From contig CADECM010000003.1 of assembly GCA_902825845.1 (NCBI GenBank), forward strand, positions 75,028-139,027: DNA of 64,000 nucleotides. The letters are read 5' to 3'. A model generated the notes under the pieces. The model had not been told where the DNA came from, made no database searches, and saw nothing but the letters and a program-made list of their open reading frames with translations. The translations under genes were made by a program, and so were the position numbers. Position 1 is the stretch's first letter. Each line of letters starts with the position of its first letter. This document shows positions 7,760-20,180 of the stretch, piece after piece. This DNA comes from an uncultured beta proteobacterium (GTDB lineage: Bacteria; Pseudomonadota; Gammaproteobacteria; Burkholderiales; SG8-41).

Positions 7760-9295
7760 ATGAATAAACCTGTTGAAAATCAATCTGTTACAAATATACC
7801 ACTGTGGATCAACAACAAGCCGGCAGCAGCCCGCAGCACGCGCACGGGCGATATCACCAATCCGGCCACCGGTACGATTACCGCGCGCGTGCCGCTGTGC
7901 AATGAGGCGGATATCGACACCGCGGTAGCGGCCGCAAAGGCGGCGTTTCCGGCGTGGCGCGACACGCCGCCGCTGCGCCGCGCGCGCATCCTGATGAAGT
8001 ATCGTGAATTGATCGACGCGCATCGCGACGAGCTCGCTGCACTGGTGACGGCCGAGCATGGCAAGACGCTGGCGGATGCCGGCGGGTCGGTGCAGCGCGG
8101 ACTCGAGGTGGTGGAGTTCGCGATGGGCATCCCGCATCTGATCAAGGGCGAGCACAGCGAGGAAGTCGGCACCGGTGTCGATTGTCATTCGCTGCGGCAG
8201 CCGATCGGCGTGTGTGCGGGCATCACGCCGTTCAATTTTCCGGCGATGGTGCCGCTGTGGATGTATCCGGTGGCGATTGCCTGCGGCAACACGTTTGTGT
8301 TGAAGCCGTCGGAGAAGGTGCCGTCGACAGCCATGCGACTCGCGGAATTGTTCAAGGAAGCCGGCCTGCCCGATGGCGTGTTCAACGTGGTTCATGGCGA
8401 CAAGCAGGCGGTGGATGCAATCCTGAACCACGCGGACATCAAGGCCATTTCGTTCGTGGGCTCAACGCCCATCGCGAAGTACATCTACGAAACCTGCGCC
8501 AGGAGCGGCAAGCGCGTGCAGGCGCTGGGCGGCGCGAAGAACCACGCGGTGGTGCTCCCGGACATGAACAGCGATGCGGATATCGACTTTGTTGCCGATT
8601 CGCTGATCGGCGCGGGCTACGGTTCGGCGGGCGAGCGCTGCATGGCGATTTCGGCGGTGGTGGCGGTGGGCGACATCGGTGACAAGATCGTGGCCAAAAT
8701 CCGGGAAAAAGGCGCGGCACTGAAAATCGGTGCCGGTACCAGCAAGATCGACGGCAAGGAACCGGACATGGGGCCGCTGGTGACGCAGGCGCATCGCGAC
8801 AAGGTGGCGGGCTACATCGACAAGGGTGTCGCCGAAGGCGCGACGCTGGCGCTCGATGGACGCACGTTCAAGTCAAAAGAGGGCTACTTTCTGGGCGCCT
8901 CACTGTTCGATCACGTGAAGCCGGAGATGAGCATCTACCGCGATGAAATCTTCGGCCCGGTGCTGTCGGTGGTGCGGGTGAAGACGCTGGACGAGGCGAT
9001 CGCGCTGATCAATGCCAATCCCTATGCCAATGGCACGGCGGTGTTCACGCGTTCCGGCGGCGCGGCACGCAAGTTCGAGCGCGAAATCGAAGTCGGCATG
9101 GTCGGCATCAATGTGCCGATTCCGGTGCCGGTGGCGTTCTTCTCGTTCGGTGGCTGGCGCTCGTCGCTGTTCGGCGATACTCATGTGCACGGCATGGAAG
9201 GCGTGCGCTTCTACACTCGCGGCAAAGTGGTGTCCACACGCTGGCCGGATGCCAATGCGGTGCCGACCGGGTTTAATATGCCGACGCTGGGGTGA
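7760..9295 (+). CDS. mmsA: Methylmalonate-semialdehyde dehydrogenase (CoA-acylating)
   Basis: A protein of 511 residues of the aldehyde dehydrogenase superfamily, MmsA branch. Visible signatures are GVCAGITPFNFPAMVPLWM, the family-specific VQALGGAKNHAVVLPD (in place of the usual ELGGK motif), the nucleophile in GYGSAGERCMAIS (Cys294), and FFSFGGWRSSLFGD near the end. The family converts methylmalonate semialdehyde (valine, inositol or thymine catabolism) or malonate semialdehyde to propionyl-CoA or acetyl-CoA with NAD and CoA. The start at 7760 has GGAG upstream; the frame from 7715 adds residues without family similarity. An HIBADH-like gene lies at 20181 but is not adjacent. Confidence 0.92.
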   Translation: MNKPVENQSVTNIPLWINNKPAAARSTRTGDITNPATGTITARVPLCNEADIDTAVAAAKAAFPAWRDTPPLRRARILMKYRELIDAHRDELAALVTAEHGKTLADAGGSVQRGLEVVEFAMGIPHLIKGEHSEEVGTGVDCHSLRQPIGVCAGITPFNFPAMVPLWMYPVAIACGNTFVLKPSEKVPSTAMRLAELFKEAGLPDGVFNVVHGDKQAVDAILNHADIKAISFVGSTPIAKYIYETCARSGKRVQALGGAKNHAVVLPDMNSDADIDFVADSLIGAGYGSAGERCMAISAVVAVGDIGDKIVAKIREKGAALKIGAGTSKIDGKEPDMGPLVTQAHRDKVAGYIDKGVAEGATLALDGRTFKSKEGYFLGASLFDHVKPEMSIYRDEIFGPVLSVVRVKTLDEAIALINANPYANGTAVFTRSGGAARKFEREIEVGMVGINVPIPVPVAFFSFGGWRSSLFGDTHVHGMEGVRFYTRGKVVSTRWPDANAVPTGFNMPTLG

Positions 9296-9638
9296 CACGG
9301 CCAGCGTAATAGGGAACCCGATGCCGCGGCTGACCGGTTGGCGCTTGCGCCGCGTGGCGTCAACAGGTGTCAAGAAAAGGTCAATGCGGGCGGCTTCCCG
9401 TGTGCAACCGGGTGCGCCGCACGCAGGGTGTACGGCGCCTGCGCTTGCGTGGGTTTATCGGCGCCGCTTTTATCTTGCTTTGGCCTGATTAACCCGCTAC
9501 CATAAATCTTCGCTGCGGTCCGCGATCGCGTCTTCTTTGAAGTATAAAAACAAGTGCCTATTTGAGCAGGTCGCCGCCAAGCCCGTGCCGCTCCCCTGGC
9601 GTCAACGGTTCTTTGTTCGAAAATCTTTGGAGGAAGCA
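9296..9638. other. Intergenic region before the TRAP operon
   Basis: No gene is supported here. Short frames in the stretch are low-complexity shadows. The AT-richer part (9475-9560) probably holds the promoter of the TRAP operon, but I cannot assign clear -35/-10 boxes. Confidence 0.5.
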
Positions 9639-10844
9639 ATGCCAGACAAGAATATTGCAGTACCAACAGATACCCAAAGCGACACCACGCGCCGGAAGTT
9701 TCTGACCGGTGCGGCGGCCATGTCCGCGGTCGCGCTGGCGGCCTGTGGCAAGACCGAAACGCCGAAACCTGCGGCAACGTCGGCGGCAACGCCGGCGGCT
9801 CCGGCGGCCATCGTCAAGCCATCGACCGTGGTAATCAAGATGCAAGGCTCCTGGGGCGCCAAGGACATCTTCAATGAGATGGCCGAGGAGTATGTGAAGC
9901 GCGTCAATGAAATGTCGGAAGGGCGCCTGCGCATCGATTATCTGGTGGCCGGTTCCGTGGTAAAGCCGTTTGAAGTCATGGATGCGGTAAATAAAGGCGT
10001 GCTGGACGCCGGGCACTCGGTGCCGGTGTATTGGTATGGTAAGAGCAAGGTGGCGTCACTGTTCGGCTCCGGCCCGATCAACGGCTGCGACGCGCAGCAG
10101 ACGCTGGCGTGGATTTACCGTGGTGGCGGTCTCGAGCTGTATCAGGAACTGCTGAAAAAGCTCAACCTCGATGTGGTCGGTTATTTCGCGATGCCGATGC
10201 CCACCCAGCCGCTGGGCTGGTTCAAGAATCCGGTGAAATCCGCTGCAGACATCAAGGGCCTGAAATACCGCACGGTGGGGCTGGCGGCCGACCTGATGCA
10301 GGAAATGGGCGCGAAAGTGACGCAGTTGCCCGGTGGCGAAATTATCCCTGCGCTGGAAAAAGGCGTAATCGACGCATTCGAGTTTAACAACCCGACCTCC
10401 GACATGCGTTTTGGCGCCCAGGACGTGATCAAGAATTACATGATGGGCAGTTTCCATCAGGCGATGGAGTTTTTTGAGATTATATTCAACCGCAAGAAGT
10501 TTGACGCCTTGCCCAAGGATTTGCAGGCGATCCTGCGCATTGGGGTCGAGGCGGCCAGTTCGGCCAACTTCTGGACCGCAATGAAGAACTACTCCGACGA
10601 CCTGGAAACCCTGCGCACCAAGTTCAAGGTCAATGTGCTGCGCACCCCGAAATCGGTCTTCGAGGATCAGCTCAAGGCATGGGACGTACTGACCAAGAAG
10701 TTGTCGGACGAAGATCCATTCTTCAAGAAGGTGGTCGATTCGCAGCGGGAATGGGCGAAGAAGGTGGCCTACTACTGGTTCGTCAACGATGCCGAGTACC
10801 GGATGGGTTACGAACACGTTTTCAAAGAGAAGATCCCGTCCTGA
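9639..10844 (+). CDS. dctP: TRAP transporter substrate-binding protein (DctP type), Tat/lipoprotein-like signal
   Basis: A protein of 401 residues. The N-terminus has a twin-arginine motif (TTRRKFLTG) followed by a hydrophobic stretch ending in a lipobox (ALAAC, Cys36), then an Ala/Pro linker. The body matches the DctP family of the mannitol/chloroaromatic/2-oxoacid branch: GRLRIDYLVAGSVVKPFEVM, GLKYRTVGLAADLMQEMGA (conserved Arg) and LEKGVIDAFEFNNPTSDM. It captures an organic-acid-like ligand outside the inner membrane and delivers it to DctQM. The start at 9639 has GGAGGAAGC directly upstream; the longer frame to 9537 has no leader features. A hairpin separates it from the permease genes. 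Confidence 0.92.
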   Translation: MPDKNIAVPTDTQSDTTRRKFLTGAAAMSAVALAACGKTETPKPAATSAATPAAPAAIVKPSTVVIKMQGSWGAKDIFNEMAEEYVKRVNEMSEGRLRIDYLVAGSVVKPFEVMDAVNKGVLDAGHSVPVYWYGKSKVASLFGSGPINGCDAQQTLAWIYRGGGLELYQELLKKLNLDVVGYFAMPMPTQPLGWFKNPVKSAADIKGLKYRTVGLAADLMQEMGAKVTQLPGGEIIPALEKGVIDAFEFNNPTSDMRFGAQDVIKNYMMGSFHQAMEFFEIIFNRKKFDALPKDLQAILRIGVEAASSANFWTAMKNYSDDLETLRTKFKVNVLRTPKSVFEDQLKAWDVLTKKLSDEDPFFKKVVDSQREWAKKVAYYWFVNDAEYRMGYEHVFKEKIPS

Positions 10845-10882
10845 TACAAGCGGGCCCGTAGTCACGGGATTTGCGATGCTAT

Positions 10883-10918
10883 GGGGCGGTACCTGACAGG
10901 TGCCGCCCCTTATTTTTT
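10883..10918 (+). terminator. Intercistronic hairpin between dctP and dctQ
   Basis: GGGGCGGTACC (10883-10893), a five-base loop and GGTGCCGCCCC (10899-10909) form an 11-bp stem with one G-U pair, followed by TTATTTTTT. It has the shape of an intrinsic terminator, yet the permease genes continue 18 bases later. It may act as a partial terminator or mRNA stabiliser that keeps receptor expression above permease expression. Confidence 0.75.
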
Positions 10919-10935
10919 GGGGGGCTACGCGAACG

Positions 10936-11517
10936 ATGAATCGCTTCATTTATGGCGTCGACCAACTGAGCAAATCGGTGGGCCATGCGTTCGCGTGGTG
11001 CATCGTGACGCTGACTCTGGGCACATGCTACGAGGTGTTCGTGCGCTACGCGCTCAATAATCCCACCAGTTGGGCGTTTGACCTGAGCTATCTGATGTAT
11101 GGCGCCGTGTTCTATATGGCGGGTGCCTATACCCTGTCGCGCGGCGGCCACGTGCGAGCCGATATGTTTTACCGGCTGTGGAAGCCACGCACGCAAGCCG
11201 GCGTGGAGCTGGTGTTGATCATGCTTTTTTTCTTTCCCGGCGTGCTGGCGCTGGTCTACGCCGGCTGGAGTTATGGCTACGAATCCATGCGCATCCACGA
11301 AGTCAGCGTAAACAGCCCGGCAGGAGTGCCGATCTGGCCGCTGAAAATGATGATTCCTTTCGGTGCCGGGCTGCTGGCGTTGCAGGGCGTCGCCGAATTT
11401 CTGCGCTGTGTTCAATGCATCAAACAGGGTCATTGGGAGCCGCGTTTGCACGATGTGCAGGAGTTGGCCGATCAGATACTGGAAGAAGTCGCCAGGCAGC
11501 CGAAAGCCAAGGAATAA
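10936..11517 (+). CDS. dctQ: TRAP transporter small permease subunit (DctQ)
   Basis: A membrane protein of 193 residues with four hydrophobic segments, including AFAWCIVTLTLGTCYEVFVRY, LSYLMYGAVFYMAGAYTL and LVLIMLFFFPGVLALVYAGW. The HVRADMFY block after helix two is typical of DctQ. It pairs with DctM in the inner membrane and helps couple the receptor. The start at 10936 is used because the frame from 10900 begins inside the upstream hairpin. DctM starts 4 bases after its stop, so the two are translationally linked. Confidence 0.9.
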   Translation: MNRFIYGVDQLSKSVGHAFAWCIVTLTLGTCYEVFVRYALNNPTSWAFDLSYLMYGAVFYMAGAYTLSRGGHVRADMFYRLWKPRTQAGVELVLIMLFFFPGVLALVYAGWSYGYESMRIHEVSVNSPAGVPIWPLKMMIPFGAGLLALQGVAEFLRCVQCIKQGHWEPRLHDVQELADQILEEVARQPKAKE

Positions 11518-11521
11518 TGCC

Positions 11522-12862
11522 ATGAGTGATCCCGTTATCGCGCTGGCCATGCTGGGCATACTGGTCGCCACCATCATGATCGGATTCCCGGTCGCGTTCA
11601 CGCTGATGGCGCTGGGCGTGGGATTTGGCTATTACGCCTACTTTCAGCCCGCTCAGGCTTTTTTCGACAACAGAGTGTTTTACCTGCTGACTCAGAACAC
11701 CTTTACGGTGCTCAACAACGATGCGCTGGTGTCGATTCCGTTGTTTCTGCTGATGGGCTATTTGATCGAACGCGCCAACATACTCGACAATCTGTTTCGC
11801 AGTCTGCAGATTGCCACGCGGCATGTGCCCGGCTCGCTGGCCGTGGCAACCCTTGCCACCTGTGCGCTGTTCGCGACGGCAACCGGCATCGTCGGCGCGG
11901 TAGTGACGCTGATGGGGCTGCTGGCAATGCCGCAGATGGTCAAGGCCGGTTACGATAACCGGCTTGCGTCCGGCGTGATCTGCGCCGGCGGCTGTCTCGG
12001 GATACTGATTCCGCCGTCGATCATGTTGATCGTGTACGCCGCGCAGGCGGGCATATCCGTGGTGAAGCTTTACGCTGCGGCGTTCTTTCCGGGATTTTTG
12101 CTGGCGGGCCTGTATATCGTGTATGTGATTGTAATCGCCATCGTGAAGCCCAGCCTCGCGCCGCCGCTGAAAGAGAAAACAACTTACACCCTGGCGGAAG
12201 TGTCCAGGTTGCTGATGATCTCGTTTTTCCCGCTGGCGCTGCTGATTATATCGGTGCTGGGGGCGATCATGTTCGGTCTGGCGACGCCGACCGAAGCCGC
12301 GGCAGTGGGCGCGCTGGGCGGATTTCTGCTGGCCCTGGCTTATCGCTCGCTGACCTGGGAACGGCTTCGCGAAGCGGTGTTTCTGACCGCGCGCACCTCG
12401 GCAATGGTGTGCTGGCTGTTCGTGGGTTCGGCGACATTTGCCTCCATCTTCAGCTATCTCGGGGGCGAAGGCATCATCAAGGATTTCGTGCTCGGCATGG
12501 ACCTGAACGCAATCACTTTCCTGATTGCCTCGCAGTTCATCATTTTCCTGTTGGGCTGGCCGCTGGAATGGACCGAGATCATCATTATTTTTGTGCCGAT
12601 CTTCCTGCCGCTGCTGCCGCACTTCAACATCGATCCGATTTTGTTCGGCGTGCTGGTGGCGCTGAATCTGCAGACGGCGTTCTTGTCGCCGCCGATGGCC
12701 ATGTCGGCGTATTACCTGAAGGGCGTGTCGCCGCCATCGCTGCTGTTGACGCAGATCTTCCGCGGTTGCATGCCGTTTCTCTACATTGTGCTGCTGTGCA
12801 TGCTGCTGATCTATGTGTTCCCGGGCGTTGCGTTGTGGCTGCCCGGCAGGATGTACGGATAG
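11522..12862 (+). CDS. dctM: TRAP transporter large permease subunit (DctM)
   Basis: A membrane protein of 446 residues with about a dozen hydrophobic segments. Family signatures include FLLMGYLIERANILDNLFRS, ICAGGCLGILIPPSIMLIVY and FGLATPTEAAAVGALG. It is the ion-coupled translocation subunit of the TRAP system. The ATG at 11522 gives the usual DctM N-terminus (MSDPVIALAMLGILVATIMI); the frame upstream to 11363 overlaps dctQ and is a shadow. The next gene, an amidase, starts 9 bases downstream, so it is probably co-transcribed. Confidence 0.93.
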   Translation: MSDPVIALAMLGILVATIMIGFPVAFTLMALGVGFGYYAYFQPAQAFFDNRVFYLLTQNTFTVLNNDALVSIPLFLLMGYLIERANILDNLFRSLQIATRHVPGSLAVATLATCALFATATGIVGAVVTLMGLLAMPQMVKAGYDNRLASGVICAGGCLGILIPPSIMLIVYAAQAGISVVKLYAAAFFPGFLLAGLYIVYVIVIAIVKPSLAPPLKEKTTYTLAEVSRLLMISFFPLALLIISVLGAIMFGLATPTEAAAVGALGGFLLALAYRSLTWERLREAVFLTARTSAMVCWLFVGSATFASIFSYLGGEGIIKDFVLGMDLNAITFLIASQFIIFLLGWPLEWTEIIIIFVPIFLPLLPHFNIDPILFGVLVALNLQTAFLSPPMAMSAYYLKGVSPPSLLLTQIFRGCMPFLYIVLLCMLLIYVFPGVALWLPGRMYG

Positions 12863-12871
12863 ACGCGGCCC

Positions 12872-14209
12872 ATGGAACCGGAAAACCTGAACCAGCTGTC
12901 TGCACTCGATGCCGCGAGCGCCATACGGGAGGGAGCCATCAGCGCGGAGCAGTTGATGGCTGCGTGTCTGGCGCGCGTGCGCGAGGTGGATGGCCAGGTG
13001 CAGGCGTGGGCGTATCTGGATGCCGATCACGCCCTGCAGCGTGCGCGCGCACGGGATGACTTGCGCAAGGAGGGCGTGCCGACCGGGCCGCTGCACGGGG
13101 TGCCGGTGGGCATCAAGGACATCATCGATACCGCGGACATGCCGACCGAGGACGGCACTGTGTTGCACGCGGGACGAACGCCCGCGGCGGATGCGTCGCT
13201 GGTCAGCACGCTGCGTGCGGCCGGCGCCGTGATCATGGGAAAAACGGTAACCACGGAACTGGCTACCTATGCGCCGGGCAAAACCCGCAATCCGCACAAC
13301 CCCGAGCACACGCCGGGCGGCTCTTCCAGCGGGTCGGCCGCAGTGGTTGCCGCGGGCATGGCACCGCTGGCGGTCGGCACGCAAACCAACGGCTCGGTGA
13401 TCCGTCCCGCCGCGTACTGCGGCGTCTATGGATTCAAGCCGTCATATGGCTTGATTTCGCGTGGTGGCGTGCTCAGGCAGTCACGGTCGCTGGATCAGAT
13501 CGGCGTTTTCGGCAGGACCCTGGACGATGTGGCCCTGTTGGCTGAACTGCTGATCGGCGGCGATGCGGCGGACCCCGATACCGCGCCGCGGGCGCGTATG
13601 CCGCTGTGGGAAACGGCGCGCCAGGCGCCGCCGCTGACACCGAGTATTGCATTCATCAAGACGCCGGTGTGGGATCGCGCGGAGCGTGAAACGCACGAGG
13701 CCTTTGCCGAAGCGGTGGCCCATCTGGGCGATCGTGCCGAAGAACTTGAGTTGCCGGTATCGGCCGCGCAGGCCTGGGAATGGCACCGCATCGTGATGCA
13801 GGCGGAGATGGCGGCCAATTTTGATGCCGAATGGGAGCGTGGCCGAGAGCGCCTGTCGGATTCCCTGCGTGAGCAACTGGCGCGAGGCCGCGCCATTTCG
13901 GCACTCGATTACCAGAAGGCTTTGGCGCGCATGTCCCTGGTGAACGAGGCATTGGGCGAAATCTACGCCAGCTACGATGCGATACTGACGCCTGCCGCGA
14001 CCGGCACCGCGCCGCGGGGGCTGGATTCGACGGGGGATCCCGCTTTCTGCACGCTGTGGACGTACTGCGGCATGCCCGCGCTCAATCTGCCGCTGATGCG
14101 CGGTGCCAATGGCCTGCCGCTGGGCGTGCAACTGGTGGGGCCGCGCATGGGCGATGCGCGTTTGTTGCGCACGGCACGCTGGCTGATCGGCGCGCTGGCT
14201 GAAATATAA
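12872..14209 (+). CDS. Amidase-signature family amidohydrolase
   Basis: A protein of 445 residues with the amidase-signature fold: GVPVGIKDIIDTADMPTEDG (catalytic Lys82), the glycine/serine loop GGSSSGSAAVVAAG, and TQTNGSVIRPAAYCGVYGFK carrying the nucleophile Ser175. This Ser-cisSer-Lys family hydrolyses amides such as nitrile-derived amides, carbamates and indole-acetamide. It could also be a GatA-like protein, but no GatB or GatC is nearby. The position right behind dctM suggests that it acts on the compound imported by the TRAP transporter. Confidence 0.88.
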   Translation: MEPENLNQLSALDAASAIREGAISAEQLMAACLARVREVDGQVQAWAYLDADHALQRARARDDLRKEGVPTGPLHGVPVGIKDIIDTADMPTEDGTVLHAGRTPAADASLVSTLRAAGAVIMGKTVTTELATYAPGKTRNPHNPEHTPGGSSSGSAAVVAAGMAPLAVGTQTNGSVIRPAAYCGVYGFKPSYGLISRGGVLRQSRSLDQIGVFGRTLDDVALLAELLIGGDAADPDTAPRARMPLWETARQAPPLTPSIAFIKTPVWDRAERETHEAFAEAVAHLGDRAEELELPVSAAQAWEWHRIVMQAEMAANFDAEWERGRERLSDSLREQLARGRAISALDYQKALARMSLVNEALGEIYASYDAILTPAATGTAPRGLDSTGDPAFCTLWTYCGMPALNLPLMRGANGLPLGVQLVGPRMGDARLLRTARWLIGALAEI

Positions 14210-14235
14210 TTGGAACCTGGACTGGAGTTTCCAAC

Positions 14236-14403
14236 ATGGGCATGAAATATCTGGCCGCGGCAATTGCGGTGGGTCTTTTCCTGGTGTTCAACGTGGCCAT
14301 CGCCTGGAAGTTGAAGCAGGTATCGCTGTCGATTGTGATTCTGATCGGGCTTGTACTGATGGCGGCAGACCTCTATCAGTCGCTGAAAGCCAGGGTCGAT
14401 TGA
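14236..14403 (+). CDS. Small two-helix membrane protein (55 residues)
   Basis: A 55-residue frame beginning MGMKYLAAAIAVG. It consists of two hydrophobic helices (roughly 5-23 and 30-44) separated by a short polar loop (WKLKQVS), with a charged tail ending KARVD. GGAG lies 9 bases upstream of the ATG, and the codon use resembles the neighbours. It starts 26 bases after the amidase stop. I do not recognise it; the layout fits a small inner-membrane protein or accessory subunit. Confidence 0.6.
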   Translation: MGMKYLAAAIAVGLFLVFNVAIAWKLKQVSLSIVILIGLVLMAADLYQSLKARVD

Positions 14404-14595
14404 CGCGCCGTCCGGTTGTGATCATGGAGCATCGGGCATGCTTCGATCTGCGGGAACCGTGTCCAGCCCGCGTATTGCTGCAAACGACGCGGGAGCTGCG
14501 CGCGAGCGAGGGCCGCATGCCCGGCGTTGTATTTGGTACGTGCTGTCCTCATCGCCGCGCCATCCGCTGAATATACCTATAGAAGGTCCGTAAAC

Positions 14596-15588
14596 GTGAA
14601 TCCTCCAAAAAAGCCGCGGGTGGTGGTCACACGCGAAGTTTTCGATGACGCAATTGATTACCTGAGCACGCATTGCGAAGTCCACGCCAATCAGGTTGAT
14701 GCGCCCTACTCGCCGGAGGCACTGGCTGCCGCGCTTGCGAACGCGCAGGGACTGATGTGCGCGCTGACCGATAAGGTCGATGCGGCGCTGCTCGCAAGCT
14801 GTCCGCAATTGCAGGCAGTGGCGAATATCGCGGTCGGCTACAACAACATCGATGTACCGGCGTGCACCGCGCGCGGCATTCAGGTGACCAATACGCCGGG
14901 CGTGCTGGACGACAGCACCGCCGATCTCGCTTTTGCGCTGATGCTGGCCACGGCGCGGCGCATTACGGAAGTCGAATCGTATATACGCCAGGGCGCGTGG
15001 ACCGGCTGGAAGCTCAAGCAATGGCTGGGCGTGGACGTGCACCACGCCACGCTGGGTATCGTCGGCATGGGGCGTATCGGACAGGCGATCGCGAAGCGCG
15101 CGCAGGGCTTTGACATGAGAGTGATCTACCACAATCGCAAGCGTGTCGCTCCCGACATCGAGCAACGCCTCAGTGCCGCCTTTGTGAGCCTGGGGGATCT
15201 GCTGGCGCAATCGGACTTCATCATCCTGCAGGTACCCTATGCGCCGGAAACGCACCATCTCATCGGCGCGGCCGAACTGGCGATGATGAAGCCCGGCGCC
15301 ATACTGGTGAATTCAACGCGCGGCGGCGTGGTCGACGACAAGGCGCTGGTCGAGGCGCTGAAGAAGGGTGTAATACGCGGTGCGGGACTCGACGTGTACG
15401 AGGGTGAACCCAAGCTGGATGCAGGCTTTCTGTCGTTGAAGAATGTGGTGCTGGTGCCGCACATCGGCAGTTCGACCGAGGCCACGCGCCGCGCGATGGC
15501 GATGACGGCGGCGCGCAACCTGGTTGCGGCGTTGTCAGGGGAAAGGCCACCCAATCTGGTGAATGGCGAGGTGCTTGCGTTACGCTGA
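14596..15588 (+). CDS. D-2-hydroxyacid dehydrogenase (GhrB-like glyoxylate/hydroxypyruvate reductase)
   Basis: A protein of 330 residues starting with GTG, with AGAAGG nine bases upstream. The sequence has NIAVGYNNIDVPACTARGI, the NAD(P) motif LGIVGMGRIGQAIAKRA, the catalytic arginine in VNSTRGGVVDDKALV, the glutamate region YEGEPKLD, and the catalytic histidine in VPHIGSSTEATR. This is the complete active-site set of the family, which reduces 2-oxoacids such as glyoxylate or hydroxypyruvate. The alternative start at 14527 adds residues with no family support. Confidence 0.9.
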   Translation: MNPPKKPRVVVTREVFDDAIDYLSTHCEVHANQVDAPYSPEALAAALANAQGLMCALTDKVDAALLASCPQLQAVANIAVGYNNIDVPACTARGIQVTNTPGVLDDSTADLAFALMLATARRITEVESYIRQGAWTGWKLKQWLGVDVHHATLGIVGMGRIGQAIAKRAQGFDMRVIYHNRKRVAPDIEQRLSAAFVSLGDLLAQSDFIILQVPYAPETHHLIGAAELAMMKPGAILVNSTRGGVVDDKALVEALKKGVIRGAGLDVYEGEPKLDAGFLSLKNVVLVPHIGSSTEATRRAMAMTAARNLVAALSGERPPNLVNGEVLALR

Positions 15589-15712
15589 GCGGCGTTTGTC
15601 ACGGGCGCCCGCCACGGGCCATGTTGCGCCGCAAGGCGACGTGACATTGTGCCTTCGGAGTGCGCAGTTGCCGCGATACCATGCGCCAACTTAACTTGAA
15701 TAAGCGCAGCCA

Positions 15713-16852
15713 ATGGAAATCCGCCAGGTGCAAATGGGTGCCGCCACTGACGCCGTTGCCCTGGCGCCGCTGGCGCAGATCGCGCCGCAGCTGGTATTTG
15801 TATTCGGTTCGGCGCACCGGTTAACCGAACCGCATCTGGGCGCACAACTGCGCGCTTGCGTGGGCGAGACCGCACACTTGGTGGGATGCAGTACTTCGGG
15901 TGAAATTACCGATCAAGGTGTCGTTGACGACAACCTCGTGGTAACGGCCGTGCACTTTGCCGAACCCGCGTTTCGTGTTGTAAGCATTGCCTATGGTGGC
16001 ATGACAGACTCGGCCGGCGCGGGGCAGCGTCTGGCGCGACAGCTCGCAGGACATGGCTTGCGTTCGATCCTGGTGCTGGGTCAGGGTGTCAACATCAACG
16101 GCAGCGCGTTGGTGGCCGGCATTGCGCAGGTTGCCGGCGATGCGGTCACGGTCAGCGGCGGACTCGCGGGTGACGGCGGATTGTTCCAGCACACCTGGAC
16201 GCTGTGCGATGGTGTGGTCAGCGACAGGCAAGTGGTGGGCATCGGCTTTTACGGCGACGCCATTCAACTGACATTCGGTTCGTTTGGCGGGTGGCAGCCG
16301 TTTGGCGTCACGCGTCTGGTGACGCGTGCGCGAGCCAACATTCTGTACGAGCTTGACGGCGAACCCGCACTCGAAATCTACCGGCGCTATTTGGGTGATT
16401 ACGCCAGCGATTTGCCGGCATCGGGTTTGCTGTTTCCGTTCGCAATGATCGGACCGGACCGCGGCGAAACGGGGCTGATTCGTACCATCCTCGGTATCGA
16501 TGAAACCGCTGGAAGCCTGACGCTCGCGGGAGACATTGTCGAAGGCGGATACCTGCGCCTGATGACCGCCAGCACTGATGCCCTGGTGGATGGTGCCGAG
16601 GCGGCGGCCGGCGCGGCGCGTCCCGCAACCCGTGCCGATGACGCTTGTCTTGCGTTGCTGGTCAGTTGTGTGGGCCGCAAACTGGTGATGGGCGGGCGCG
16701 TCGAGGAGGAAGTGGAAGCGGTCAAGGCGGTGCTCGGCGACAACACGGTGGTGACGGGCTTTTATTCCAACGGCGAGATCAGTCCCTACGCGGGCGCCGC
16801 GCCGTGCCAGTTGCATAACCAGACCATGGCCATCACATGCATCCGCGAGTGA
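15713..16852 (+). CDS. FIST-domain sensor protein (NosP-like)
   Basis: A protein of 379 residues made of FIST_N and FIST_C domains without signal peptide or membrane helix. Typical segments are LVGCSTSGEITDQG, VTVSGGLAGDGGLFQHTWTL and the C-terminal GFYSNGEISPYAGAAPCQLHNQT. FIST proteins bind small ligands; the NosP branch binds haem and nitric oxide and controls a co-encoded histidine kinase. The next gene is such a kinase, 14 bases downstream. The haem ligand cannot be assigned from this sequence alone, so the nitric-oxide role is inference from context. Confidence 0.85.
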   Translation: MEIRQVQMGAATDAVALAPLAQIAPQLVFVFGSAHRLTEPHLGAQLRACVGETAHLVGCSTSGEITDQGVVDDNLVVTAVHFAEPAFRVVSIAYGGMTDSAGAGQRLARQLAGHGLRSILVLGQGVNINGSALVAGIAQVAGDAVTVSGGLAGDGGLFQHTWTLCDGVVSDRQVVGIGFYGDAIQLTFGSFGGWQPFGVTRLVTRARANILYELDGEPALEIYRRYLGDYASDLPASGLLFPFAMIGPDRGETGLIRTILGIDETAGSLTLAGDIVEGGYLRLMTASTDALVDGAEAAAGAARPATRADDACLALLVSCVGRKLVMGGRVEEEVEAVKAVLGDNTVVTGFYSNGEISPYAGAAPCQLHNQTMAITCIRE

Positions 16853-16866
16853 GCCCTGCCGGATCC

Positions 16867-20079
<3,213 letters not shown>

Positions 20080-20180
20080 TCACCGCGATCCGCGGGGGCG
20101 GCGCGCCGATTCTGCTGTAACATCCCGGCTTTCCGTGACTTGCGCGCCGTCCGGCGCGCGCCACCCAAGCGAGTGTGTGT

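Noticed and set aside
11420-13384. A 654-codon minus-strand frame
   Set aside because: Antisense to dctM and the amidase; Arg/Gln/His-rich shadow with no family pattern.
16837-16866. Earlier start for the hybrid kinase
   Set aside because: It overlaps the FIST gene, has no ribosome-binding site, and the residues it adds do not look like the usual MHKLLARQLR-type N-terminus.
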